DNA from: Sporosarcina jiandibaonis
GTDB taxonomy: Bacteria; Bacillota; Bacilli; Bacillales_A; Planococcaceae
NCBI RefSeq assembly: GCF_013184495.1
Contig: NZ_JAAOIY010000001.1
Span: 744,001 to 808,000, forward strand
DNA: 64,000 nt
Direction of reading: 5' to 3'
The translations under genes were made by a program, and so were the position numbers. Under the pieces are notes generated by a model, which saw only the letters and a program-made list of their open reading frames with translations, did no database searches and had not been told where the DNA came from. Positions within the stretch are counted from its first letter, which is position 1. The number at the start of each line of letters is the position of its first letter. Below are positions 42,837 through 52,455 of the stretch, one piece after another.

Positions 42837-44179
42837 TGGTTTATTTGTATATAACACTTGTTATATTTGTAGCTTTTATCATTTTTCAAAGTATGTATAT
42901 TCTAATTCCTTTATTTAAGAAGGAAAATCGACATAAAATTAAACGGAATTATAGCTTTTCAGTACTTGTTCCCGCATTTAATGAGGGGAAAGTCATTTCC
43001 CAATGCATTTCAGGATTTCAACAACTCAATTATTCGGCTGCTGAACTGATAATCATAAATGATGGATCGACAGATGATACATTAGCAATTTTAAAACAAA
43101 AATTGAAATTACTACCATATAAATACTATAGTATGTCTGCAAAACTAAAGCATAATCACATTATAAAAGTATATGAATCAAGCATCTTTCCGAATATTTA
43201 CGTCATAGACAAACTTCAAGGCGGGAAAGCTGATGCCTTGAACGCGGGGATAAATTTCAGTGTGAATGAAGTTGTTATCACCCTGGATGCCGATAGCATT
43301 TTGGATCAGAATTCATTGCTAGAAATGAATGCAGCTTTTCAAGATTTTGACACAATTGCTTGCGGCGGGAATGTTTTAATAGCTCAAGCTTTCAATGGCG
43401 AGATGGATAATTTAAAGCCGACTTTTAAGATTAGCGGCATAATTAGATATCAATTCTTGCAATATTTAACCGCATTTTATTTGCACAAACGGGCCCAGGC
43501 TTCACTGAGAACGATTAGTGTTATCGCGGGAGCATTTGGTGCATTTAGAAAAGAGGTTTTAGTCGATATCAATGGCTTTAGAAATACAATCGGAGAAGAT
43601 ATGGATATTACCCTAAAGCTTCATTTATGGATTAAAGATAATGGCGGGCACAAAAGGATATCATTCGTTCCCACAGCGATGTGTTATACCGAATGCCCCA
43701 CAACATTAATTGATTTATTTAAACAAAGAGTCAGGTGGCAAAAAGCTTTTATAGATTGCTTGATCTATTACCGTAGATTTTACTTTGTTCGGTTATCAAA
43801 ACGATTTTCTATTTTTTTCCTCTTAGATCAATTCATTATCGGAACGTTAAACGCATTTCCAGTTGTCCTAATGCCTCTCCTTCTAATCTTCCATAAAGGA
43901 CACTACATATTATTCCTGCTATTTGGAACAAGTGCAGTTCTTCTCTTTATGTATCAAAGCATAACAACGATTTACGTTAGTTCCGTTCATGGAATAAAGT
44001 TTTCCAAAGTAGATATATTCAGGATACTGTTATTTCTCCCTATTGAAATTTTTGTTTTTAGACTGGTGAACTTATCATTCGTTATCTATGGAACGTTAAC
44101 GTATTTTTACCAACCACAAAAATGGAATAAGGTGGAAAGGTCCGGTGATTTAGATAAAATGAATGTGAAAATAACATGA
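42836..44179 (+). CDS. GT2 polysaccharide synthase (IcaA/PgaC-like)
   Basis: A 447-residue glycosyltransferase family 2 enzyme with an N-terminal span, a catalytic domain (NDGSTDDTL near 73, LDADSILDQ near 150, GEDMDITLKL near 250, FKQRVRWQKAF near 297) and three C-terminal spans. This is the processive synthase pattern (D, D, TED/QRVRW) of poly-N-acetylglucosamine and hyaluronan-like polymers. ATG overlaps the preceding stop; next gene overlaps by four bases. Confidence 0.92.
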   Translation: MVYLYITLVIFVAFIIFQSMYILIPLFKKENRHKIKRNYSFSVLVPAFNEGKVISQCISGFQQLNYSAAELIIINDGSTDDTLAILKQKLKLLPYKYYSMSAKLKHNHIIKVYESSIFPNIYVIDKLQGGKADALNAGINFSVNEVVITLDADSILDQNSLLEMNAAFQDFDTIACGGNVLIAQAFNGEMDNLKPTFKISGIIRYQFLQYLTAFYLHKRAQASLRTISVIAGAFGAFRKEVLVDINGFRNTIGEDMDITLKLHLWIKDNGGHKRISFVPTAMCYTECPTTLIDLFKQRVRWQKAFIDCLIYYRRFYFVRLSKRFSIFFLLDQFIIGTLNAFPVVLMPLLLIFHKGHYILFLLFGTSAVLLFMYQSITTIYVSSVHGIKFSKVDIFRILLFLPIEIFVFRLVNLSFVIYGTLTYFYQPQKWNKVERSGDLDKMNVKIT

Positions 44180-45126
44180 AGAGTCACTTACCTAGAATAG
44201 CAATCGCTTCTGGATTTTTCACTTTGCTAGGGGCACTTATTTTTATAACCATATTTATTATTTCAGAATATAATTTACTATCAAAGGAACATGCAGGGCT
44301 TTTTCCTCAACATCACCAATTCCCGTTAGCTAATTGTGATGTCGGTTCACAAAAAACAGTTAGAACTTTTCCAACTGGAGAAAAACAAGCCGCAAGTGTG
44401 CCTGTTCTTACATACCACCGCATTTTAAAAGAGAGCACTATTAGTAAACAGCATTATATTGACGGGGAAATAAATCCGATGATCGTGACAAAAGAGGAAC
44501 TTGAAAAACACCTCAAATATTTAAAAGAGAATGATTTTGTCACATTAACTCTAGCGGAATTGTATTTGTTTTTGCTTGGAGAAATAGATATTCCGGATAA
44601 AAGTGTTTTGCTGACATTCGATGATGGCTATAAGGATAATTTTGTAGAGGCATATCCGTTATTGAAGAAATATGATTTTACAGCTGTAAATTTTGTTATT
44701 ACTGGAAAGGTTACAAAAAGAGTTCAACCATTTAAACCGAAAGAGGTCCAATACTTTAGCATAAAAGAGTTAAGTAATGCATGTGACGTTTTTGACTATC
44801 AGAGCCATACGTATAATTATCATAGACGTGAAAATAGTGTGCAAAATATAGAAGTTTCCTATTTGAATTCAAGAACTGATGATGAAGTAACGAAGGATAT
44901 TCAAAAAAGCATCCACAATTTGAACGGTGAAAATCTCGCATTCGCTTATCCTTACGGCGAATACTCCCCTTCAACAATAAAAATAGTGAAGGATTTAGGA
45001 TTTAAAATGGCGTTTACAACCGAAGATCGCGCAGCATCCCCGGATGATCACCTGTATGAACTCCCAAGGTTTAATATTTTGGCAGCTACATCCTTCGAAA
45101 CTTTTATGGAATATGTAAGTAATTAA
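44176..45126 (+). CDS. Polysaccharide deacetylase (CE4, IcaB/PgaB-like)
   Basis: A 316-residue membrane-anchored deacetylase. One N-terminal span (about 9-32), then PVLTYHRIL, the LTFDDGY metal-binding motif near 155-161, and a DYQSHTYNY (histidine pair) segment. It fits an N-deacetylase acting on the polymer made by the preceding synthase. Last gene of the operon, before a strong terminator. Confidence 0.9.
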   Translation: MKSHLPRIAIASGFFTLLGALIFITIFIISEYNLLSKEHAGLFPQHHQFPLANCDVGSQKTVRTFPTGEKQAASVPVLTYHRILKESTISKQHYIDGEINPMIVTKEELEKHLKYLKENDFVTLTLAELYLFLLGEIDIPDKSVLLTFDDGYKDNFVEAYPLLKKYDFTAVNFVITGKVTKRVQPFKPKEVQYFSIKELSNACDVFDYQSHTYNYHRRENSVQNIEVSYLNSRTDDEVTKDIQKSIHNLNGENLAFAYPYGEYSPSTIKIVKDLGFKMAFTTEDRAASPDDHLYELPRFNILAATSFETFMEYVSN

Positions 45127-45164
45127 TGCCCCTAAACAAAGCGTACTTGTTTTGGGGCATTTTT
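45126..45164 (+). terminator. Terminator of the polysaccharide operon
   Basis: ATGCCCC and GGGGCAT stem, 45,126-45,132 and 45,154-45,160, followed by TTTTT. Confidence 0.85.
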
Positions 45165-45178
45165 CGAATGAAGTTCGG

Positions 45179-46207
45179 CTATAGATTCCATGTAAACCAT
45201 CTCCCATGCGCATCGGTTTCTCCGAGTACTTTTTTGTGTTCTGTCTTGTTTATATAGTAATCCAGATGAAGTTTTCCATCCCAAATATTATTGTAGATGT
45301 GGAAAATATCCCTCTTATCACCAATATTCTTGATAACATCCAGCAATTTGTATTTCATCTCAATTGGCATTTGATTTGCCACATGGGTATGAAAAACACA
45401 TATCACTGCGTCGTCGGGAATGCGTTCAGCAATTTCCGGGAGAAACTCTACTCCATCCCCTTTGATGAACACGATTTTATGTTTGTTTTTAATCAGGCAA
45501 TTTACTGCTTGATCGAATAATTCTCTTCTGGCTTTATGCTCTGGCCAAATTAATGATTTTAACCATAGCAAGTCTTCTTCATTTGTAACATCATTTATGT
45601 GAATATCGATTCCGATTCTTTGTGTGACTGGCGGACTTTTCACTAGTAATTCAGGATGATTATCCCCTTTGATTTCTGATTGAATAGAAATACCAGATTG
45701 ACTATTGCCATATATGATATCCGATTGATAATCATAACTATATTGATCCCAAAGAAGCTGAAAACCTGCACTCGTCCCAATTTCAATAAGAGCAAATGGT
45801 TTTTTCGTTAAATTGTATATATGGGAAAATACGGGATAAAGAAATCCACATCGCCTTGCTTCATTTGTTTGGACTAATTTCACTTTCAAAAGTCTAATTA
45901 GTTCTTCACGATAAAGCAGGCAAAAATCTTTAAAGTGAGAAAAAGATTCTTCATGATCCTTTGGATGTTCTACCATGCTAGGATAGTAATCTCTTAAAGA
46001 ATGTTCTTTACCTTTATATAATAAAAACTGAACGGCTCCAAAAAACAAATTCGGAACGGGTTGACCTTCCCTAGAAAAAGAGCATAATTCAAGTAATTCA
46101 CGATCCCCGGCTATTTGTTTGGAAAGACATTCATACAGGCTGCTTGAACTTTTGCATTCAGCCTCCGAAAAACTCCAAAATTCATTGGATAATTTAGCAA
46201 TGCTCAC
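45179..46207 (-). CDS. DUF2332 family protein
   Basis: A 342-residue DUF2332 protein, recognised from FALIEIGTSAGFQLLWDQYSYDY near 137-159, a Rossmann-like methyltransferase start, and the DAVICVFHTHVANQMP segment. A methyltransferase role is suggested by the fold but not known. Flanked by terminators on both sides, so monocistronic. Confidence 0.82.
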   Translation of the reverse strand: MSIAKLSNEFWSFSEAECKSSSSLYECLSKQIAGDRELLELCSFSREGQPVPNLFFGAVQFLLYKGKEHSLRDYYPSMVEHPKDHEESFSHFKDFCLLYREELIRLLKVKLVQTNEARRCGFLYPVFSHIYNLTKKPFALIEIGTSAGFQLLWDQYSYDYQSDIIYGNSQSGISIQSEIKGDNHPELLVKSPPVTQRIGIDIHINDVTNEEDLLWLKSLIWPEHKARRELFDQAVNCLIKNKHKIVFIKGDGVEFLPEIAERIPDDAVICVFHTHVANQMPIEMKYKLLDVIKNIGDKRDIFHIYNNIWDGKLHLDYYINKTEHKKVLGETDAHGRWFTWNL

Positions 46208-46239
46208 AAATATTTCCCTCCGATAGCGTTAATGCAAAC

Positions 46240-46281
46240 ACCCCGATCCATCACTCTTTTAATAGAGATTGGGTTCGGGGT
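46240..46281 (-). terminator. Terminator-like hairpin after the opp operon
   Basis: ACCCCGA (46,240-46,246) pairs with TCGGGGT (46,275-46,281). The T-runs on both sides are poor, so termination may be weak. Confidence 0.45.
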
Positions 46282-46309
46282 ATATTTTCCGACTTCTTTA
46301 TACTCAGTC

Positions 46310-47233
46310 TTATCTCCCGTCACTCTTCGGGTCAAATGCATCGCGAAGTCCATCCCCGATAAAGTTAATCGCAAGTACGGTAACTAATATTCCTAAACCG
46401 GGCGGTATCCATGCTTCCGGGTGGTAGCGAAGTATACGTATACTTTGCGCCTCGGAAATCATATTTCCCCATGTCGGTGTAGGTTGCGGAATTCCAAAGC
46501 CGATAAAACTTAAAGCCGATTCAATAATAATCATCGAAGCCATCATCAATGTTGCGTTTACAATAATCGGACCAATTGCATTGGGTATGAAATGCTTGAA
46601 AATAATTCGTGTATCACTTGCACCGATTGCCCGGGCGCCTAATACAAATTCTTGCTCCCGCAGCGAAAGAAATGTTCCTCTGACTATCCGGGTCAAGGTT
46701 GGCCACGAGGTAATAGCTATGATTGTGACAAATATGCCAATCGTAATCTTTTCCATTAAGGCAATAATCGTTAATGCTAATACTAAAAACGGTAAAGCAA
46801 GAACTAAATCCGTTAATCGCATGATTATATTATCAACGATTCCGCCGTAATAACCAGCGATAGCACCTGTAATAAGGCCAATGACTAAGGTGAATACCAT
46901 AGCGCTAAATCCTACAATCAACGAGATTCTAGAGCCGTATAGCAGTCTTGAGAAGTTATCTCGCCCCGAGCCGTCTGTCCCTAAAATATGTTCACTAGTC
47001 GGGCTTTGTTCAATTGATAATAAATCATGTTGTTCCGGATCTTGGTCTGTCAAAAACGGGGCAAAAATAGCCATGCAAATAATGATGAAAAAGACGATCA
47101 GACCTACAATTGCCAATTTATTTTTTAGAAAACGTCGAATCGCCAATTGAAGCGGACTTCTATGTTTTCGGTCTATAACCACTTCTTCGTTTGGATCTAC
47201 ACTCATTGGATCAATTGGAGTCGGCTGAACCAT
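46310..47233 (-). CDS. oppC: Oligopeptide ABC transporter permease OppC-like
   Basis: A 307-residue permease with six spans and the EAA loop GASDTRIIFKHFIPNAIGPI near 205-225. Cytoplasmic N-terminus (about 30 residues) as in OppC. The frame is open upstream, but GAGGTGGATAT precedes the ATG at 47,233. Last gene of the operon. Confidence 0.88.
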   Translation of the reverse strand: MVQPTPIDPMSVDPNEEVVIDRKHRSPLQLAIRRFLKNKLAIVGLIVFFIIICMAIFAPFLTDQDPEQHDLLSIEQSPTSEHILGTDGSGRDNFSRLLYGSRISLIVGFSAMVFTLVIGLITGAIAGYYGGIVDNIIMRLTDLVLALPFLVLALTIIALMEKITIGIFVTIIAITSWPTLTRIVRGTFLSLREQEFVLGARAIGASDTRIIFKHFIPNAIGPIIVNATLMMASMIIIESALSFIGFGIPQPTPTWGNMISEAQSIRILRYHPEAWIPPGLGILVTVLAINFIGDGLRDAFDPKSDGR

Positions 47234-47244
47234 ACATATCCACC

Positions 47245-48210
47245 TCAATCATAACGAATTCTCGGATCTACAATGCTATAAAAAATGTCTGCTATTAAGT
47301 TTCCGACGAGTATCGCTACACCTAATAAAAGAGCAATCGCCATAACGACAGGATAATCCCGGTTCGTAATCGCATTAATAAATAACGTTCCTAGTCCCGG
47401 AAAATTAAATACCTGTTCTGTAATAATCGCGCCACTTAAAATTGCGCCAAATTCAAAACCCATTAATGTAATAATAGGAATCATTGCATTTCTTAACGTA
47501 TGCTTATAGAGTACGTTGCGGTCGCTCATGCCTTTAGCCTTTGCGGTTCGGATATAGTCACTTCCAAGTACATCTAACACTTCTGAACGCATATAGCGCA
47601 TATATGAAGCAGTACTGGCTAGTCCTAACGTAAGTCCTGGTAGAACCATATGGTGAAGCCGATCTTTAAACTCCGCAAATCCAGAAAGATCATTTGACGT
47701 TAATGTTCCTTGCGCTGGGAACCAACCCATTTTTATAGATAATAAATAAATGACAACAAGTCCAAAGAAGAAGTTTGGAATCGCGAGTCCTGCAAATCCA
47801 AAAGTAGTTGCACCGTAATCTAACAATGAATAAGGTTTTCTAGCAGAATAGATACCTATTGGAATTGCGACTACTAATGTAATTCCAAGAGCAACTATAC
47901 CTAAGTATACGGTGTTCAATATTCGTTCCTTTATCAAACTTTGAACGGAACGACCGTTAAAAGTGATTGACTCCCCAAAGTTCCCTTGGGCAACTTCTTT
48001 AGCCCAATTCAGATATTGGATAGGCACTGGTTTGTTAAGACCAAGTGCTTCTCGTTGCTGTTCATAAACTTCTGGGTTTATGTTCGGATCTAAAATCTTT
48101 CCAGTAAAAGGATCGCCGGGTGCCGCCTTGGCCAAGCCAAATACAATGATGGACAACGCTAATAACATAGGGATAAATACTAATATTCTTCTAATAATAT
48201 ATTGGTACAT
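47245..48210 (-). CDS. oppB: Oligopeptide ABC transporter permease OppB-like
   Basis: A 321-residue permease with an N-terminal span directly at the start (MYQYIIRRILVFIPML), a large periplasmic-side loop and a late EAA loop (GMSDRNVLYKHTLRNAMIPI). AGGGAGG eight bases before the ATG at 48,210 fixes the start. It pairs with OppC and lies immediately after the binding-protein gene. Confidence 0.9.
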   Translation of the reverse strand: MYQYIIRRILVFIPMLLALSIIVFGLAKAAPGDPFTGKILDPNINPEVYEQQREALGLNKPVPIQYLNWAKEVAQGNFGESITFNGRSVQSLIKERILNTVYLGIVALGITLVVAIPIGIYSARKPYSLLDYGATTFGFAGLAIPNFFFGLVVIYLLSIKMGWFPAQGTLTSNDLSGFAEFKDRLHHMVLPGLTLGLASTASYMRYMRSEVLDVLGSDYIRTAKAKGMSDRNVLYKHTLRNAMIPIITLMGFEFGAILSGAIITEQVFNFPGLGTLFINAITNRDYPVVMAIALLLGVAILVGNLIADIFYSIVDPRIRYD

Positions 48211-48283
48211 ACTACGAGCCTCCCTTGAAGGAGGAGAGTATGCAGTAAATCGCATACTCTCAATTTTTTCCTTCTAGTTATTA

Positions 48284-50113
48284 TTAATCATTAACCCACC
48301 AAGTATGGGAATCTCTGTACATAGTTTGCGGCAGGATTTGGACGTTTTGAATTCGGTCATTGTAAGCCCAAATGCTATTTTGTGCATAGAGCAGGAATGC
48401 CGGCAAGTCTTCTGAGAAGAGCTTCTGCCATTCTTTATAAACTTCAGTTCTGAAACCTTGGTCAAACGCTTCTGGAGCTTTTATTGCTTTATATAGCAAC
48501 TCATCTGATTTAGGATTGTTCCAGCGTGAGAAGTTATAAGCATCTTTAATACCCCATAGACCAAGTGGATCTGGATCCGCGCTTCCTAAGTTCCAACCAA
48601 TCAAGTATAGATCCCAGTCAGTATTGTCTTTAGTAAGTCCATCCACGTAGACTGACATATCTTTTGGCTGACGAAGGTCGACCTGGATGCCCACTTCTTT
48701 TAGATAATCGACAATTAGTGGTGCCGACTTTTCACGAATTTGGTTTCCGACAGGGTACTCCATATTTAGTACCCATTTGTTACCGTCTGGGTCTTCACGG
48801 AAGCCATCGCCGTCTTTGTCGACATAGCCAAGCTCATCTAGTATTTCTTTCGCTTTGTCTGGATCATGCGTATAGTTGGTACCTGCGTTTTCATCGTATG
48901 CCCAGAATTGAACTGCAATTGGCGAGTTGATTGGTTGGCCACGGCCGTGAAGTAGACCTTTACCATGTCCTTCCCCTACGAGTCCATCGCGATCGATTGC
49001 CCATGCAATTGCCTGTCTTACTTTTGGATCAGCAATTTTCTTGTTCGGAACCCAATTATCTGGCTCAATTGCACCAGCTGCGACATCTTCTGCTGTACGG
49101 TGGTTCAATTTGAAGCCTAATAGTTGATAACCAAAGTCAGCTTGCTCGGCAATTTTAATGTTCTCATAGTCATTTACCATATCGTAGTCCGCAGGATCAA
49201 TTCCTCCTGGAGCAGCGATAAAGTCAATTTCTCCTTTTTCAAGTAAACCTGTCATGACAGACTGTTGAACAATTTTCCAAACAATTTTGTCTAAATTCGG
49301 TTTTCCTTGCCAGTAACCCTCGTGACGTTCGAGCGTATATTGCTCGCGTTCAATCATATCCGTGAATTTAAATGGTCCAGTTCCGATAACTTTCCCGCCT
49401 TGAGTAGATTCTTCTGCTTTCGGAATGTCAGCTACAGGAATATCTTTGAAAATATGTTCCGGAATAATCGGGAAACCTGTGTAATAAAGCGGCATTACAT
49501 TCGGCTCAGCGAATTTGAACGTAACTTGGTAGTCACTATCCGCTACAACACCAGGAAACTCATCTGATTCTCCAGAAACATAATCCTCGTAACCTAAGAG
49601 TGGCTCAACGTAGTTTGTACGGACTCCGCCTGCAGCTACATAATCAGGATCCGCGATTGCTGTGTATGTGTACACAACGTCTTTCGCAGTAAACTCTTCC
49701 CCATCATGCCATTTGACGCCTTCTTCAAGTGTAAATGTAATTTCAGTTTGGTCGTCGTTCGTTTCCCATGATTTTGCCAAAGCTGGGATAAATTCAAGTT
49801 TTTCGTTTTGGGAAGTAAGACCTTCATGTGTAAAATCTAGAATATTCGATTCATAAGCTTCTTCATAAAAAATAGGGTTGAACATACCTGCTGGTGCCGT
49901 ATGCATCGCACCTGTTACCGTACCGCCTTCTTTTGGTCCATCATCCGTAGCTTCTTCATCATCTTTTTCATCATCTTTGTTAGTGTCTTCAGTAGTAGCA
50001 TCATCTGGTTTCTTCGTATCTTTGTCACCTTCTGCATTGCACGCTGCCAACACTAAACCAAACATCAATACTAAAATAAGTAAAAACAGACTACTCCTAT
50101 AACGTTTCAACAA
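48284..50113 (-). CDS. oppA: Oligopeptide-binding lipoprotein OppA-like
   Basis: A 609-residue extracellular solute-binding lipoprotein. A signal peptide ends in the lipobox LAAC with Cys25, followed by an acidic Asp/Glu/Thr-rich linker (about 26-60) that tethers the binding domain. The family core is SBP_bac_5 (for example FTLEEGVKWHDGEEFTAKDVVYTY near 130-153). A calcium-like DKDGDG site occurs near 448. TTG start behind GAGGGGGA. Confidence 0.92.
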   Translation of the reverse strand: MLKRYRSSLFLLILVLMFGLVLAACNAEGDKDTKKPDDATTEDTNKDDEKDDEEATDDGPKEGGTVTGAMHTAPAGMFNPIFYEEAYESNILDFTHEGLTSQNEKLEFIPALAKSWETNDDQTEITFTLEEGVKWHDGEEFTAKDVVYTYTAIADPDYVAAGGVRTNYVEPLLGYEDYVSGESDEFPGVVADSDYQVTFKFAEPNVMPLYYTGFPIIPEHIFKDIPVADIPKAEESTQGGKVIGTGPFKFTDMIEREQYTLERHEGYWQGKPNLDKIVWKIVQQSVMTGLLEKGEIDFIAAPGGIDPADYDMVNDYENIKIAEQADFGYQLLGFKLNHRTAEDVAAGAIEPDNWVPNKKIADPKVRQAIAWAIDRDGLVGEGHGKGLLHGRGQPINSPIAVQFWAYDENAGTNYTHDPDKAKEILDELGYVDKDGDGFREDPDGNKWVLNMEYPVGNQIREKSAPLIVDYLKEVGIQVDLRQPKDMSVYVDGLTKDNTDWDLYLIGWNLGSADPDPLGLWGIKDAYNFSRWNNPKSDELLYKAIKAPEAFDQGFRTEVYKEWQKLFSEDLPAFLLYAQNSIWAYNDRIQNVQILPQTMYRDSHTWWVND

Positions 50114-50200
50114 ATTAGTTCCCCCTCTTCATTTTTTATTCAAAATTCTCTATTTTTCATGTCTTGCCCTGTATACATCACCCCCTAAAAGTAATTAAAT

Positions 50201-51238
50201 TCATTTTTCCGTGTATAAATGACAGGCAACAAAATGATTTTCTTCCAACTCTATCAGTTCGGGTACTTCGGAAGTGCAACGATCATATGCATATGGACAT
50301 CTCGTCCTAAATGTGCAGCCAGACGGCGGATTCGCCGGACTCGGCAAATCTCCCTGCAGCTTAATCTTTTCCACCTTTTTAGCTGGCTCTTTATCAATGT
50401 CAATGACGGGTATCGAAGATAGAAGGGCACGCGTATAAGGATGAAGCGCATTGTTGTAAAGCGCTTTCTTAGATGCAAGTTCTACAAATCTACCTAAATA
50501 CATAACGGCTACTCTATCACTAATATGCTTGACTACACTCAAATCATGCGCGATGAATAAATAAGTTAGACCTAATTCCTCCTGAAGATCTTTCATGAGA
50601 TTTAATACTTGTGCTTGGATTGAAACATCCAAGGCAGACACAGGTTCATCGCAAATGACAAATTTCGGATTGACAACAAGTGCTCGTGCTATGCTTATCC
50701 GTTGTCTTTGGCCGCCGGAAAATTCATGCGGATATTTTTGCAAATCGCCTTTACGTAATCCTACTTTAGTTATTATTTCCGAAACTTGTTTCACTCGATC
50801 TTTTTTAGATAGAAGCCCCTGTACTATCAACGGTTCTTCCACAAGTTGTCCGACGCTCATTTTGGAATTTAAAGAAGCAAAAGGGTCTTGGAAAACGATT
50901 TGCATATCTTTTCGTTGCGGTCTGATTTTTCGTTGGCTCAAGTAGGATATATCCACATCATCAAAAACCACATTTCCTTCTGTAGGATCAAGAAGTCTCA
51001 GAATAACTCGTCCTAATGTTGATTTTCCAGATCCTGATTCACCGACGACCCCTAATGTTTCTCCTTTGATGATTGAAAAAGAAACGCCGTCCACCGCTTT
51101 TACTTGGCCGATCGTCCTTTTTAAAATACCTCCTTTTATCGGAAAATATTTTTTTAAATTTTTAACCTCTACTAAAATATCTTTATCGGTTCTATTATCT
51201 AGATTAGAACTTTCCAAGTTTCGTTCAATCATCGTCAT
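50201..51238 (-). CDS. oppF: Oligopeptide ABC transporter ATPase OppF-like
   Basis: A 345-residue ATPase: Walker A GESGSGKSTLG, signature FSGGQRQRISIARAL, Walker B FVICDEPVSALD, then a C-terminal oligopeptide-transporter extension with cysteines (CTFRTRCPYAYDRC). GGAGG seven bases before the ATG at 51,238 gives the start, overlapping the oppD stop by 14 bases. Confidence 0.93.
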   Translation of the reverse strand: MTMIERNLESSNLDNRTDKDILVEVKNLKKYFPIKGGILKRTIGQVKAVDGVSFSIIKGETLGVVGESGSGKSTLGRVILRLLDPTEGNVVFDDVDISYLSQRKIRPQRKDMQIVFQDPFASLNSKMSVGQLVEEPLIVQGLLSKKDRVKQVSEIITKVGLRKGDLQKYPHEFSGGQRQRISIARALVVNPKFVICDEPVSALDVSIQAQVLNLMKDLQEELGLTYLFIAHDLSVVKHISDRVAVMYLGRFVELASKKALYNNALHPYTRALLSSIPVIDIDKEPAKKVEKIKLQGDLPSPANPPSGCTFRTRCPYAYDRCTSEVPELIELEENHFVACHLYTEK

Positions 51239-52223
51239 TTGTACTTCCTCCATCCTCGTAAAGATAACAACGGACAAAATGGCCCGTATCCAGTTCCTTT
51301 AATTCAGGGTTTGATTCTTTACATTTGTCCATTACAAATGGACAACGGGTTGCAAAACGACAACCTATGGGGAAGTTATATGCGGGTGGAACCGTCCCTT
51401 TAATCGTTCCGAGGCGATCCACATCTTCGTCTATCTTTGGCAAACTTGCCAACAAACCTTGAGTATATGGATGTCTAGTAAGCTTTAATAGTTGTTTAGT
51501 AGGGGCTTGTTCTACAATTTGGCCACCGTACATCACCATTACACGGTCCGTATATTCATAGACAACACCTAAATCATGCGTGATGAGTAAAAGTGCCATT
51601 TGAAACTTTTCTTGCATTTCAACCATTAAATCAAGAATTTGTGCTTGAATCGTAACATCTAAAGCTGTTGTGGGTTCATCGGCAATTAAAAGCTGAGGGT
51701 CGCATGATATAGCCATTGCAATCATTACACGTTGCCTCATACCGCCAGATAATTGGTGCGGATATTCTTTCATTATTTCTTCAGGTCTCGGAATTCCAAC
51801 AACTTTTAATAGGCTGACAGCTCGGATTTCGGCTACACGCCTATTAACTTTCTTATGCTTTCTAATGATTTCTGTTATTTGATTCCCAATGGTGAATACT
51901 GGATTTAAAGCGGTCATCGGTTCTTGGAAGATCATCCCGATGTCGTTTCCTCGAATCGAAGTCATCTGTTTCGGTTTTAATTTCAATAGCTCCTGATTAT
52001 TCATTGTTATCGAACCTTCAATGATTTTCCCTGGTTTATTAATGAGTTGCATAATTGATAATGCGGTGATGCTCTTTCCACTACCCGATTCTCCAACAAG
52101 AGCGACAGTCTCCCCTGGAAATACTGAAAATGAAATTCCATCAACAGCTTTGGCAACTTGATTTTGGTTCAAATAAAAATAAGTTTTCAATTGTTCAACA
52201 TCTAGTAGCGGTTGCATACTCAT
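51225..52223 (-). CDS. oppD: Oligopeptide ABC transporter ATPase OppD-like
   Basis: A 332-residue ATPase: Walker A GESGSGKSITA, signature LSGGMRQRVMIAMA, Walker B LLIADEPTTALD and the C-terminal CRFATRCPFVMDKC extension shared with OppF. First gene of the operon, with GGAGTG before the ATG. Confidence 0.93.
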   Translation of the reverse strand: MSMQPLLDVEQLKTYFYLNQNQVAKAVDGISFSVFPGETVALVGESGSGKSITALSIMQLINKPGKIIEGSITMNNQELLKLKPKQMTSIRGNDIGMIFQEPMTALNPVFTIGNQITEIIRKHKKVNRRVAEIRAVSLLKVVGIPRPEEIMKEYPHQLSGGMRQRVMIAMAISCDPQLLIADEPTTALDVTIQAQILDLMVEMQEKFQMALLLITHDLGVVYEYTDRVMVMYGGQIVEQAPTKQLLKLTRHPYTQGLLASLPKIDEDVDRLGTIKGTVPPAYNFPIGCRFATRCPFVMDKCKESNPELKELDTGHFVRCYLYEDGGSTNDDD

Positions 52224-52306
52224 AAGAACACTCCATTCAAAACTATTTTACTTTTGGGAGAAAACGGAACAATTTGGTTAAATTCATTGTTGCGACAATT
52301 GACTAC

Positions 52307-52335
52307 ATTGTATTCGTAACTATCGCAATTGTCAA
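52307..52335 (-). promoter_or_regulatory. Promoter of the opp operon
   Basis: On the minus strand TTGACA (52,330-52,335), 17 bases, TACAAT (52,307-52,312), about 85 bases before oppD. The two hexamers are each near-consensus. An inverted CGACAATTG/CAATTG pattern flanks it and may be an operator. Confidence 0.75.
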
Positions 52336-52415
52336 TCTGATTTCACTAAATTTAATTTATAATACTGAATATTTTGTCGAAATTTGTTTGAGACATGTAT
52401 CTTATAAAAAATATT

Positions 52416-52448
52416 CCCCAAACAAGGTGGTTGTTGCCATGTTTGGGG
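52416..52448 (-). terminator. Terminator of the M23 peptidase gene
   Basis: CCCCAAACA and TGTTTGGGG stem (arms 52,416-52,424 and 52,440-52,448), followed on the minus strand by AATATTTTTTAT. Confidence 0.85.
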
Positions 52449-52455
52449 TAGTTTG

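Noticed and set aside
48664..49113. Plus-strand frames across oppA
   Set aside because: Antisense shadows of a high-confidence lipoprotein gene, no ribosome sites.
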